Source of the DNA: Micromonospora purpureochromogenes
GTDB lineage: Bacteria; Actinomycetota; Actinomycetes; Mycobacteriales; Micromonosporaceae
Length of the DNA: 64,000 nucleotides
Direction of reading: 5' to 3'
Assembly (NCBI RefSeq): GCF_900091515.1
Contig: NZ_LT607410.1
Coordinates: 3,906,001 to 3,970,000 of the forward strand
The notes under the pieces were generated by a model, which was given only the letters and a program-made list of their open reading frames with translations, ran no database searches and had not been told where the DNA came from. Each line of letters begins with the position of its first letter. Position 1 is the stretch's first letter. Positions 33,498-46,194 of this stretch are shown piece by piece. Made by a program: the position numbers and the translations under genes.

Positions 33498-34661
33498 ATG
33501 TGGCCCTCACCAGCCGAGCGCCCCGACACCGCCGACCGGGTCACCCCCGTCGAACTCTTCTTCGACGTCGTCTTCGTCCTCACCATCACCCAACTCGCCC
33601 GGCTCCTCGAAGCCGACCTGCACTGGACCGGCCTGGGCCGCACCGTCCTGATCTTCGGGCTGCTCTGGTACCTCTACACCGGCTACGTCTGGCTCACCAA
33701 CCACGTGCCGCCCCGCCGACCCGGCCGCAAACTTCTGCTCTTCGCCGGCATGGCCGGCTTCCTGATCACCGCCGTCGCCCTGCCCGACGCCCTCACCGGC
33801 AGCGGCCTGCTCTTCGGGGTCGGCTACCTGGTCGTCGTCCTCGTCCACCTCACCCTGTTCGCCCGCAGCACCGCCCGCGCCGGGGTCCGCCGACTCGCCC
33901 CCTACAACCTCGGCGCCGCCGCGCTGGTCATCGCCGCCGGCCTGCTCACCGGCCCCGCCGTACCCGCCCTCTGGATCGCGGCCGTGCTCACCCAGAGCGT
34001 CCTGCCCTACCTGACCCCCCGCCACTCCTGGATCGGTGTGGCGGCGAGCTTCCAGGTCAACGCCGCCTACTTCGTCGAACGGCACGGCCTACTGCTCATC
34101 GTGGCCCTGGGCGAAACCGTCATCGCCATCGGCATGGGCGTACCCCCCGACCACCTCGGCCCCGGCACCGTCGGCGCCGTCGTGCTGGCCCTCGCCCTGC
34201 CCGCCGCCCTCTGGTGGACCTACTTCACCGACACCCCGCGGACCGAACACGCGCTCGCCGACGCCGCACCCGCCACCCGCACCCGGCTCACCGCCCACAC
34301 CTACGTCTTCGGGCACTTCGTGCTGCTGCTCGGCGTGGTCCTCACCGCCACCGGGCTGCACGCCGTCGTCGCCCACCCCGACGAGCCCTCCGGCTGGCCG
34401 GCCGCGCTCGCCCTCTCCGGCGGCCCGGCGCTCTTCCTCGCCGGCATGGCCGACGCGCGTCGCACCTTCGGCACCGGCCGGCGCGGAGATCGCCTCGCCG
34501 TCGCCGCCCTGATCCTTCTCACCCTCCCGGTCGGCGCCACGGTGAACGGCTCGCTGCACCTGGCCGTGGTGACCGCCCTGCTCACCGTGATGCTGGTGGC
34601 CGACCGCCGCCGCCACGACATCCCGGCGGTCACCGGCGTCAGGCGCGCGGGGCGTACATGA
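33498..34661 (+). CDS. LtrA-family membrane protein, first copy
   Basis: 387 aa, ATG at 33498. Low-temperature-requirement A family: [20 protein letters not shown] at the N-terminus, [20 protein letters not shown] in the middle, about ten membrane helices. The ERHGL-x-x-I-x-x-LGE motif is diagnostic. The biochemical function is not established. The 3' end overlaps the convergent YnfA gene by 23 nt. A second, divergent family member lies at 39169-40413. Confidence 0.88.
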   Translation: MWPSPAERPDTADRVTPVELFFDVVFVLTITQLARLLEADLHWTGLGRTVLIFGLLWYLYTGYVWLTNHVPPRRPGRKLLLFAGMAGFLITAVALPDALTGSGLLFGVGYLVVVLVHLTLFARSTARAGVRRLAPYNLGAAALVIAAGLLTGPAVPALWIAAVLTQSVLPYLTPRHSWIGVAASFQVNAAYFVERHGLLLIVALGETVIAIGMGVPPDHLGPGTVGAVVLALALPAALWWTYFTDTPRTEHALADAAPATRTRLTAHTYVFGHFVLLLGVVLTATGLHAVVAHPDEPSGWPAALALSGGPALFLAGMADARRTFGTGRRGDRLAVAALILLTLPVGATVNGSLHLAVVTALLTVMLVADRRRHDIPAVTGVRRAGRT

Positions 34662-34971
34662 TCACCGCGACGCCGACCAGGCAGATCGCCGCACCGGCCA
34701 GGTCCCAGCGGTCCGGCCGGAAACCGTCCACGACCATCCCCCACGCCAGTGACCCGGCCACGAACACGCCGCCGTACGCGGCCAGGATCCGGCCGAAGTG
34801 TGGATCCGGCTGGAAGGTGGCCACGAAGCCGTAGCAGCCCAGCGCGATCACCCCGGCCGCGATCCACCACAGGCCCCGGTGCTCGCGCCAGCCCTGCCAG
34901 ACCAGCCAGGCTCCGCCGATCTCGGCGAGCGCCGCCAGGGCGAACAGCAGAAGGGACCGGGCGACCGTCAC
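34639..34971 (-). CDS. YnfA/UPF0060 small membrane protein
   Basis: 110 aa, GTG at 34971. Four membrane segments; [40 protein letters not shown] and [20 protein letters not shown] are the standard family blocks. It is related in shape to small multidrug resistance transporters. Role as an efflux component is suggested but weakly supported for the family. Full family length. Confidence 0.92.
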   Translation of the reverse strand: MTVARSLLLFALAALAEIGGAWLVWQGWREHRGLWWIAAGVIALGCYGFVATFQPDPHFGRILAAYGGVFVAGSLAWGMVVDGFRPDRWDLAGAAICLVGVAVIMYAPRA

Positions 34972-34986
34972 GCCCGCAACGCTAAT

Positions 34987-35020
34987 CGAGCGGTCCCCGG
35001 CGGTAGCCGGGGACCGCTCG
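34987..35020 (-). terminator. Terminator of the csbD-like gene
   Basis: A 15-bp perfect stem (34987-35001 with 35006-35020, loop GGTA) lies just past the CsbD stop on the minus strand. Confidence 0.8.
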
Positions 35021-35033
35021 TCAGGTGCCTGGG

Positions 35034-35225
35034 TCAGCGGAACGTGTCGCGCGCCCGGCGACCGGCGTCCCGGGGGTCCCCGCCCGTCCGCCGGGCCCGG
35101 GCGGTGCTCTGGTCGGTGGCGCCCTCACCCCGCAACGGCTCGTTGTCGGTGACGTCGCCGATCCGTTCCTTCGCGACGCCGGCGAGCTGCTGGGCCTTGT
35201 TCTTCGCCTTGTCCGTGAAGCTCAT
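35034..35225 (-). CDS. CsbD-family stress protein
   Basis: 63 aa, ATG at 35225 after [27 protein letters not shown] followed by [15 protein letters not shown] is the CsbD core (K-A-K-x-x-x-G-x-x-K-E-x-x-G). These small, hydrophilic, probably unstructured proteins accumulate in general stress and stationary phase. Terminator present downstream; long upstream region with paired promoter-like elements. Confidence 0.9.
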   Translation of the reverse strand: MSFTDKAKNKAQQLAGVAKERIGDVTDNEPLRGEGATDQSTARARRTGGDPRDAGRRARDTFR

Positions 35226-35309
35226 CTCGCCTCCTGCTGCTCCGGCGGTGTGCGAGGCGCTCCGCCCCGCTTCCCCGGTGCGTCCCCGGTCCCCAAGACC
35301 CGAAACCGT

Positions 35310-35351
35310 GCGCTCCTGGTTGCGGCTCTGTTGGGCCGTGACCAGGAGCGC
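35310..35351. repeat. 11-bp inverted repeat upstream of csbD
   Basis: GCGCTCCTGGT (35310-35320) is repeated inverted at 35341-35351. It may form a hairpin or bind a regulator. Confidence 0.45.
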
Positions 35352-35359
35352 GTCGCGTA

Positions 35360-35486
35360 AGGCATCCTAGGATACTGGTCTGAGGGGTTTGCCCTGGAGA
35401 CCTCATCCCGCCGGGCGGCGGCTGGCGCGGTGACCGCGCTGGCGTGGTCACCGCGCCACACCCGCTGAGGCGTCCTAGGACAATGG
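35360..35486. promoter_or_regulatory. Two matching promoter/operator elements
   Basis: AGGCATCCTAGGATACTGG (35360-35378) and AGGCGTCCTAGGACAATGG (35468-35486) agree at 16 of 19 positions and share the palindrome TCCTAGGA. They sit on either side of a 12-bp inverted repeat, TGGCGCGGTGAC (35423-35434) / GTCACCGCGCCA (35447-35458). The right copy is 52 bp before the histidine phosphatase start. The rest of the 35226-35537 gap shows nothing else. Confidence 0.5.
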
Positions 35487-35537
35487 GTGGCTCGTCACTG
35501 TCCGGCCGACGGCGTCCGGTACTGGTTGACTGGGGGC

Positions 35538-36104
35538 ATGAGCGAGATCCTCCTGGTCCGGCACGGCGAGACCACCTGGAGCGCCAGCCGCCAACACACC
35601 TCGTACACCGACCTGGCCCTGACGCCCGACGGCGAGCGGCAGGCCCGCGCCCTCGGCGCGGTGCTGGTCGGCCGACGGTTCGCCCGGGTGTTGTCCAGTC
35701 CTCGCCAGCGCGCCCGGGCCACCGCGCAGCTCGCCGGCCTCACGGTGGACGAGGTGGACGACGACCTGGCCGAGTGGAACTACGGCGAGTACGAGGGCCG
35801 GACCACCGTGGACATCCAGAAGGACGATTCGCGCTGGAACATCTGGACCGACGGGTGTCCCGGAGGGGAGACACCGGAGCAGGTCGGCGAGCGGGTCGAC
35901 CGGTTGCTCGCCCGGGTCACTCCCCTGCTCGACCACGGCAGCGTCGCCCTGGTCGGACACGCGCACAACCTGCGCGTGGTGGGCGCGCGCTGGATCGGGC
36001 TGCCCCCGTCCGGCGGCGGGAAGCTCCGGCTGGACACCGCCACGATCAGCGTGCTCGGGCACGAGCACGGGCGCCCCGTCATTCTGCGCTGGAACGGGAG
36101 CTGA
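35538..36104 (+). CDS. Histidine phosphatase (phosphoglycerate-mutase-like)
   Basis: 188 aa, ATG at 35538. LLVRHGETTWS is the RHG catalytic motif with nucleophilic His; the partner His is in ALVGHAHNLRVVGARWIG. Acid/base Glu is in LAEWNYGEYEG. Cofactor-independent phosphatases of this group act on sugar phosphates, acid phosphates or nucleotides. Substrate unknown. Single gene. Confidence 0.9.
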   Translation: MSEILLVRHGETTWSASRQHTSYTDLALTPDGERQARALGAVLVGRRFARVLSSPRQRARATAQLAGLTVDEVDDDLAEWNYGEYEGRTTVDIQKDDSRWNIWTDGCPGGETPEQVGERVDRLLARVTPLLDHGSVALVGHAHNLRVVGARWIGLPPSGGGKLRLDTATISVLGHEHGRPVILRWNGS

Positions 36105-36128
36105 GGGAACGGGAGCCGGCCGGCCCGC

Positions 36129-36620
36129 TCAGCCGGCCTCGCCGTTGGTGCGGGGCCGCACCCGGGTCCGCGGGTCGAGGTCGATCTTCGGCGGCCGCCC
36201 CTCGTACGGGGTGGAGAGCACCACGGTCGTGCGGGTGGTGACGTTGGCCGCCGTGCGGATCTCCTGAAGCACCCGCTCCAGGTCGGCCGGGCCGGCCACC
36301 CGCACCAGCAGCAGGTAGAAGTCCTCCCCCGCCACCGAGTAGCAGGAGTCGATCTCGGGCAGGTGAGCCAGCCGCTCCGGCGCGTCGTCCGGCTGCGACG
36401 GGTCGAACGGGCGGATCGCCACGAACGCGGTCAGCGGCAGGTCCAGCGCCTCGAACGAGACCCGGGCGGCGTAGCCGTTGATCACCCCGCGCTGCTCCAG
36501 CCGGCGGACCCGCTGATGCACCGCGGAGACCGACAGCCCCACCTTCTCCGCCAGATCCGTGTACGACAGCCGACCGTCAACGGTCAGTGCCGCGACGATG
36601 GCGCGGTCGATCTCCTCCAC
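36129..36620 (-). CDS. Lrp/AsnC-family transcriptional regulator
   Basis: 163 aa, GTG at 36620 (a TTG three codons earlier is possible). HTH at residues 4-50 (IDRAIVAALTVDGRLSYTDL, then AEKVGLSVSAVHQRVRRLEQ), followed by the RAM/AsnC effector domain (CYSVAGEDFYLLLVRVAG). Such proteins sense amino acids and control their metabolism. It lies 4 kb from the lysine cluster, whose divergent promoter carries an uncharacterised palindrome; a regulatory link is possible but unproven. Confidence 0.9.
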   Translation of the reverse strand: MEEIDRAIVAALTVDGRLSYTDLAEKVGLSVSAVHQRVRRLEQRGVINGYAARVSFEALDLPLTAFVAIRPFDPSQPDDAPERLAHLPEIDSCYSVAGEDFYLLLVRVAGPADLERVLQEIRTAANVTTRTTVVLSTPYEGRPPKIDLDPRTRVRPRTNGEAG

Positions 36621-36673
36621 GGCGTGCAACCTACCGGGTCCGAGCCCGGGGTGCGACGACCGGCCGGCCGCGG

Positions 36674-36901
36674 TCACGCTGGGCGGGCCGTCCGGTCGCG
36701 CACCGCATCGGCCGCGTAGTTCAGCACCTCGGCCAGGTCCTCCTCGTCGAGGAAGGGCAGGTCGGTGAGGATGTCGGTGACGGACATCCCTTCCGCCATC
36801 ATCGCCAGCAGGGTGGCCACCGGGATCCGGGACTGCCGCACGCAGGGCGCGCCGCCCATCACCTCGGGGTCGACGGTGATCCGGGGGAAGGTCACCGGCA
36901 C
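36674..36901 (-). CDS. DUF433 small protein (antitoxin-like)
   Basis: 75 aa, GTG at 36901. FPRITVDPEVMGGAPCVRQS followed by RIPVATLLAMMAEGMSVTDI is the DUF433 signature: P-x-x-x-x-G-x-P-x-h-x-G-T/S-R-I-P-V. The family often pairs with DUF5615 PIN-like toxins, but none is adjacent here. It starts 3 nt after the acyl-CoA dehydrogenase stop, so it is the last gene of that operon. An orphan antitoxin-like protein is the best description. Confidence 0.85.
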   Translation of the reverse strand: MPVTFPRITVDPEVMGGAPCVRQSRIPVATLLAMMAEGMSVTDILTDLPFLDEEDLAEVLNYAADAVRDRTARPA

Positions 36902-36904
36902 AGG

Positions 36905-38047
36905 CTAGCCCTTTGCGAGGGCCCGGGAGATCACCAGCCGCTGGATCTGGTTGGTGCCCTCGACGATCTGGAGCACCTTGGCCTCCCGCATGTACCGCTC
37001 CACCGGGTGGTCGGCCACGTATCCGGCGCCGCCGAGCACCTGCACCGCGTCGGTGGTCACCCGCATCGCCACGTCGGTGGCGAAGAGCTTCGCCTTCGCC
37101 GCCTCGATCGAGTACGGCCGGCCGGCGTCGCGCAGCCGGGCGGCGGAGAGCGTCAGCGCTCGGGCGGCGGAGATCTGCGTGGCCAGGTCGGCGAGGTTGA
37201 AGCCGAGCCCCTGGAAGTCGATGATCGCCTGGCCGAACTGCCGCCGTTGTTTCGCGTAGCCGACCGCGTAGTCGAGGGCGGCCTGGGCCAGCCCGACCGC
37301 GCAGGCGGCGATGCCGAGCCGGCCGGAGTCCAGGGCCGACATGGCGATGGTGAAGCCCATGCCCTCGCCGCCGATCAGCCGGTCGGCGGGCACCCGGGCG
37401 TCGTCGAAGGCGATCTGCGCGACCGGGGAGGCGTGCAGGCCCATGGTCCGTTCGGCGGCCTGCGGGTGCAGGCCCGGGGTGTTCTTCTCGGCCAACAGGC
37501 AGGAGATGCCCTTCGGGCCGGGGCCGCCGGTGCGGCAGAAGATGTTGTAGAAGTCCGCGACCCGGGCGTGCGTGATCCACGCCTTGGTGCCGGAGACGAC
37601 GTACGAGTCACCGTCCCGGACGGCCTTCGTGGTCATCGCCGCCGCGTCCGAGCCACCCTGCGGCTCGGAGAGGCAGTAGGCCCCCAGCAGCTCCCCGCCG
37701 ATCATGTCGGGCAGCAGCTTGCGCTGGGCGTCGGTGCCGAACTGGGCCACCGGGTAGCAGGACAGGGTGTGCACGCTGACCGCCTCGGCCACGGCGAGCC
37801 AGCGGCTGGCCAGGATCTCCAGCACCTGGAGGTAGACCTCGTACGGCTGGGCGGCGCCGCCGTACTCCTCGGGGTAGGGCAGGCCGAGCAGGCCGGCCCG
37901 GCCCAGGGTGCGCAGCACCTCCCGGGGGAACTCGGCGCGCTCCTCGAACCCGGCGGCCCGGGGGGCCAGCTCGCGGTCGGCGAGTTCGGTGGCGAGGTCG
38001 AGCAGGTCGTGGGCCTCGTCGGTGGGGAGGATCCGGTCGACAGTCAT
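36905..38047 (-). CDS. Acyl-CoA dehydrogenase
   Basis: 380 aa, ATG at 38047 overlapping the M24 peptidase stop by 4 nt. FAD-dependent: CLSEPQGGSDAAAMTTKAVR is the first signature, QVLGGAGYVADHPVERYMRE the second, and QIVEGTNQIQRLVISRALAK the C-terminal part. The catalytic base Glu is in IVEGTNQ. It oxidises acyl-CoA at alpha-beta. Co-transcription with a peptidase is unusual; it might handle a branched-chain or short acyl-CoA from amino-acid breakdown. Confidence 0.9.
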   Translation of the reverse strand: MTVDRILPTDEAHDLLDLATELADRELAPRAAGFEERAEFPREVLRTLGRAGLLGLPYPEEYGGAAQPYEVYLQVLEILASRWLAVAEAVSVHTLSCYPVAQFGTDAQRKLLPDMIGGELLGAYCLSEPQGGSDAAAMTTKAVRDGDSYVVSGTKAWITHARVADFYNIFCRTGGPGPKGISCLLAEKNTPGLHPQAAERTMGLHASPVAQIAFDDARVPADRLIGGEGMGFTIAMSALDSGRLGIAACAVGLAQAALDYAVGYAKQRRQFGQAIIDFQGLGFNLADLATQISAARALTLSAARLRDAGRPYSIEAAKAKLFATDVAMRVTTDAVQVLGGAGYVADHPVERYMREAKVLQIVEGTNQIQRLVISRALAKG

Positions 38048-39159
38048 AGCGCGATGAGCTCCGTGGGGGTGGTGTTGAGCCGGTGCACGCCGTCCGTTGT
38101 GCAGACGACGATGTCCTCGATGCGGGCGCCGTGTCGGCCCGCGAGGTAGATGCCGGGTTCGATGGAGAACGCCATGCCGGGCTCCAACGGCCGGGAGTTG
38201 CCGGCGACGACGTACGGCTCCTCGTGCCCGTCCAGGCCGATGCCGTGGCCGGTGCGGTGCAGGAAGGCGTCGCCGTACCCGGCGGCGGTGATCGGCTCGC
38301 GGGCGGCCGCGTCGACCGCCTCGGCGGTCACGCCGGGCCGGACCGCGGCCACGGCCGCGCGCTGCGCGGCGTGCAGCACCTGGTAGTAGTCGGTGAACTC
38401 GGCCGGGGCGCGCCCGCCGGCGAGGTAGGTGCGGGTCGAGTCGGAGCAGTAACCCGAGGGCATGGTGCCGCCGATGTCGACGACGACGGGTTCGCCGGCC
38501 TGGATCCGGCGGTCGGAGGTGCCGTGGTGCGGGCTGGCGCCGTTCGGGCCGGCGGCGACGATGACGAAGTCCACGGTCGCGTGGCCGGTGGCGCGGATCG
38601 CCGCGGCGATGTCGGTGGCGACCTCGGCCTCGGTCCGCCCCGGCCGCAGCCACTCGCCCATCCGCGCGTGCACCGCGTCGATCGCGGCGCCGGCCTCCGC
38701 CAAGGCGGCGATCTCGGCGGACGACTTGCGCACCCGCAACTCGCGCAGCACCTCCCCGGCCAGCCGCTGGGTCGCCCCCGGCAGCGCAGCGCGCAGCGCG
38801 AGGACCTGCTCGGCCCACATCCGGTCGGCCAGGCCGACCGCCGCGACCGGTCCGCCGAGGGCGGCCGTGACCAGCGGGTACGGGTCGGTGCCGTCGGCGT
38901 GGTCGACGATGCGCACGCCGGTGTCCGGCGCCGGGGACGCCTCGGCGGCCGGACGTTCCAGGGTGGGGACGATCAGGGTCGGTTCGCCCTCGGCGGGCAG
39001 CACCAGGCAGGTCAGCCGCTCCCCCGCGTGCGCGTCGTAGCCGGTCAGGTAGCGCAGGTCGGAACCGGGGGTGAGCAGCAGCGCGTCCAGGCCGGCGGCG
39101 GCGGTGGCGCGGCGCGCGGCGGCCAGCCGGTCGGGCGGATACAGCTCGGCGGTTCCCAC
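38044..39159 (-). CDS. M24 family Xaa-Pro peptidase
   Basis: 371 aa, GTG at 39159. N-terminal creatinase-like domain (LDALLLTPGSDLRYLTGYDA) and C-terminal pita-bread domain. The five metal ligands are visible: Asp in VVVDIGG, Asp in YCSDSTRTYL, His in LHRTGHGIGL, Glu in SIEPGIYL and Glu in ARIEDIVV. It splits X-Pro dipeptides or N-terminal residues before proline in the cytoplasm. First gene of a peptidase - dehydrogenase - DUF433 operon. Confidence 0.92.
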   Translation of the reverse strand: MGTAELYPPDRLAAARRATAAAGLDALLLTPGSDLRYLTGYDAHAGERLTCLVLPAEGEPTLIVPTLERPAAEASPAPDTGVRIVDHADGTDPYPLVTAALGGPVAAVGLADRMWAEQVLALRAALPGATQRLAGEVLRELRVRKSSAEIAALAEAGAAIDAVHARMGEWLRPGRTEAEVATDIAAAIRATGHATVDFVIVAAGPNGASPHHGTSDRRIQAGEPVVVDIGGTMPSGYCSDSTRTYLAGGRAPAEFTDYYQVLHAAQRAAVAAVRPGVTAEAVDAAAREPITAAGYGDAFLHRTGHGIGLDGHEEPYVVAGNSRPLEPGMAFSIEPGIYLAGRHGARIEDIVVCTTDGVHRLNTTPTELIAL

Positions 39160-39168
39160 CCCGTCAGC

Positions 39169-40413
39169 TTAACGGTCGTTTGGGCGCTCCAGGGAGTCGG
39201 TCGCCGGTTCGGCGTCACCCGACCCGGGCCGGGCGCGTTGCCGTCGCCGCTCCTGCACGGCGGCGACCAGGAGGACCACGGCGAGCAGGCCGAGCGCCGC
39301 CACCGCGGGCAGGGCCCGACCGAGCGGCAGCAGCGCCAGGATGACGCCGACGAGGGCCACCTGGGCCCGGCGCACCTGGTGCGCCGAGAACCGCCGGAAG
39401 AGTAGCCGCCCGACCAGGAACAAGGCCGTCCCGCCGTACAGGGCGGTGACGCCGGGCCAGCTCATCGACCCGGCGGCCGGCGGCGCGCCGTGCCCGCCGG
39501 CGACGAGCATCAGCACCTGCTCGACGCCGAGCGCGACGTAGATGACACCGATGACCAGCAGCAGGTGGGAGAGGCTGTAGGCGTCGCTGGCGATCCGGTC
39601 CCGGCGGTCCCCCGTCGACAGGTCGAGGCTCCGCTCGGCGGCGGGCGCGACGTGGTCGAAGTAGAGCCACCACAGGCAGACGGTCACCGAGAGCCCGACC
39701 AGCGCCGCGCCGAGCACCGGCGGCCGGGTCACCGCCGATCCGGCGCCGACACCGGCGGCGACCAGCGACTCGCCCAGCGCGATGATCAGGACCAGCCCGT
39801 GCCGTTCGGCGAAGTGGTGCGGGTTGCGCAGCGGCCAGCCGCCGCGGAGAAGATGGGCGAGCCGCTGCCCGCCGACCTCCACCGCGAAGGCCAGCACCCA
39901 GAGCACCGACTCTGCCGTACCGCCGAGCAGCGCGCCGAGCACGAGCGGCAGCCAGCCCACGGCGCTGACCGCCGCGAAGATCCGGATCCGGGCCCGCAGG
40001 CCCGGCGTCGCCGCCGCCGACCAGTAGTAGAGCGCCAGGTGCACCACCCGCAGCAGCACGTAGGCCAGCGCCAGCAGCAGCGGACCGTCGAGGCCCGGAC
40101 CGGACGACCAGGCCTGCGGCATGACCAGGGCGGCGACGAAGAGCGCGGCCATGGCGGCCAGGACACCCGCGCGGACCACGCCGACGTCCGCCGGTGTCTG
40201 GTTGCCCAACCACGCGTACGACGACCAGGAGAACCAGAGCAGCACCAGCAGGAGCAGCCCCCGCGCCATGGACTGCGGGGACGGCGGCTGCCCCATGAAC
40301 GCGATGATCCGGGTGAGCGCGAAGACGAAGACGAGGTCGAAGAAGATCTCGAAGGTGGTGGCCGGATGGTCCCGCGCCATCCGGGCCGCCGGGCCGCGCG
40401 TTGAGAACCGCAC
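39169..40413 (-). CDS. LtrA-family membrane protein, second copy
   Basis: 414 aa, GTG at 40413. TTFEIFFDLVFVFALTRIIA and HHFAERHGLVLIIALGESLV match the same LtrA blocks as the first copy, but sequence similarity between the two is low, so this is not a recent duplication. Ten or so membrane segments and a polar, charged C-terminus. Function unknown. The peptidase operon starts 10 nt downstream and might be co-transcribed. Confidence 0.88.
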   Translation of the reverse strand: MRFSTRGPAARMARDHPATTFEIFFDLVFVFALTRIIAFMGQPPSPQSMARGLLLLVLLWFSWSSYAWLGNQTPADVGVVRAGVLAAMAALFVAALVMPQAWSSGPGLDGPLLLALAYVLLRVVHLALYYWSAAATPGLRARIRIFAAVSAVGWLPLVLGALLGGTAESVLWVLAFAVEVGGQRLAHLLRGGWPLRNPHHFAERHGLVLIIALGESLVAAGVGAGSAVTRPPVLGAALVGLSVTVCLWWLYFDHVAPAAERSLDLSTGDRRDRIASDAYSLSHLLLVIGVIYVALGVEQVLMLVAGGHGAPPAAGSMSWPGVTALYGGTALFLVGRLLFRRFSAHQVRRAQVALVGVILALLPLGRALPAVAALGLLAVVLLVAAVQERRRQRARPGSGDAEPATDSLERPNDR

Positions 40414-40492
40414 GGCGCCACCACCCGTCCGTCCCGCCGACTGGATCCGATGCTAGGGCCGGTGGCGGGGCCGGACGGGAGCGTCGGGGAAA

Positions 40493-40531
40493 CGTCCGCC
40501 TCCCGGGGCACGGGGTCCCGGGAGGCGGACG
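40493..40531 (-). terminator. Terminator of the hybrid kinase gene
   Basis: CGTCCGCCTCCCGGG (40493-40507) pairs perfectly over 15 bp with 40517-40531, 7 nt beyond the kinase stop. Confidence 0.8.
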
Positions 40532-40537
40532 GCGGCG

Positions 40538-45043
<4,506 letters not shown>

Positions 45044-45214
45044 CACTCGCCCCCATCGCCGAGCCGCCGGGCACGGGCGGAGCCGTCCCGGCGACAACAT
45101 CAACCGCGCAAGTATGCCCATTGGGCGAGCGGCCCGCATGGGAGAGCGAACCGGGGTGAGCTGGGCCGGGGTGGCGGGGACGGAGCTGGGCGGGTGCGCT
45201 CGGGCGTACCCGGG

Positions 45215-46108
45215 TCAGTGCGGCGACGGGCGCCCGCACGACTGATGGACCAGCTCCACCATCTCCGCCACCGAGCCGGCCGGGTCGGTCACCGGGAACT
45301 GCACCGCGCGGACCACGGCATCGGGGTCGACCAGCAGGGTGAGCCGCTTGAACCGGTCCACCCCGCCGGCCCGGAACGTCGGCAGCAGCAGCCCCGCCGC
45401 GAGCCGCCCGTCCTGGTCGGACAGGAGCGGGTACGGCAGCCGGGCGTACCCGGCGAAGGCCCGCAACTGGTCCGGGCGCTGGGTGCTCACGCCCCGCACC
45501 TCGGCGCCGGCGGCCCGGATGAGCTCGTGCCGGTCGGCGTACGTGCGGGCCTCCAGCGTGCACCCGACGGCACCGGGGATGTCCCCCCAGCCCGGCGGAA
45601 GTCCCTGGTCGCCAGGGGCGAACGCGCCGGGGAAGAGGTAGAGCACCGTCCAGCGGCCCGGCACGGCCGCCGGCTCGTCGCCGCCGTCGTGCCGGGGCAG
45701 CGTGACCGCCGGCAGCCGGCGGCCGACGAGCTGGCGCACCCGGCGGGCCTCGGCGGAGTCGGCGCGTGCGGTCGCGGTGAGGGCCCCGTCGCCCATCACG
45801 TGCCGGCTGCCCCAGTCCTGCAGGGCGACCAGCACCGGCAGCAGTCCCTCCCCCTTCGGGGTGAGCAGGTAGTCGTGGCGCGGCGGGTGGTCCGAGTACG
45901 CCTCCCGGCGCAGCACCCCGTGCTCGACCAGCGCGGCGAGTCGTTCGGTCAGCGCCCGGCGGCTGACCCCCAGCTCGCGCTGGAGCGCGTCGAAGCGGGT
46001 GGTGCCGCCGGCGACGTCGCGCACGATCAGGAACGTCCACCAGTCGCCCAGCACGCCGAGGGCCTGGGCGATGCCGCAGTCGGCGTCGGCGAGGTCCGTC
46101 CGCCTCAT
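45215..46108 (-). CDS. HxlR regulator fused to a peroxiredoxin-like domain
   Basis: 297 aa, ATG at 46108. Residues 8-105 are an HxlR winged helix (CGIAQALGVLGDWWTFLIVR, GVSRRALTERLAALVEHGVL, YLLTPKGEGLLPVL) with the conserved N-terminal Cys at position 11. Residues ~135-290 form an AhpC/TSA-redoxin fold: TVLYLFPGAF, then VGCTLEARTYAD with the peroxidatic-type Cys of the PrxQ G-C-T-x-E pattern. A regulator that carries its own peroxide-reactive domain would be a built-in redox sensor. Divergent from an MFS exporter with an HxlR-like palindrome between. Confidence 0.88.
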   Translation of the reverse strand: MRRTDLADADCGIAQALGVLGDWWTFLIVRDVAGGTTRFDALQRELGVSRRALTERLAALVEHGVLRREAYSDHPPRHDYLLTPKGEGLLPVLVALQDWGSRHVMGDGALTATARADSAEARRVRQLVGRRLPAVTLPRHDGGDEPAAVPGRWTVLYLFPGAFAPGDQGLPPGWGDIPGAVGCTLEARTYADRHELIRAAGAEVRGVSTQRPDQLRAFAGYARLPYPLLSDQDGRLAAGLLLPTFRAGGVDRFKRLTLLVDPDAVVRAVQFPVTDPAGSVAEMVELVHQSCGRPSPH

Positions 46109-46138
46109 CCCACCCACCCCCTCGCTCGGTCCGCCGTC

Positions 46139-46164
46139 GACTATAGTCCGTTCCAGATTGGAAC
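46139..46164. promoter_or_regulatory. Operator(s) between the HxlR-redoxin and MFS genes
   Basis: GACTATAGTC (46139-46148) is a perfect 10-bp palindrome directly followed by GTTCCAGATTGGAAC (46150-46164), a perfect inverted repeat GTTCCA-N3-TGGAAC. This looks like an HxlR-type site and would control both divergent genes. Confidence 0.75.
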
Positions 46165-46194
46165 TCACTGGCTCGGGGACGGGGGTTGACGGTC

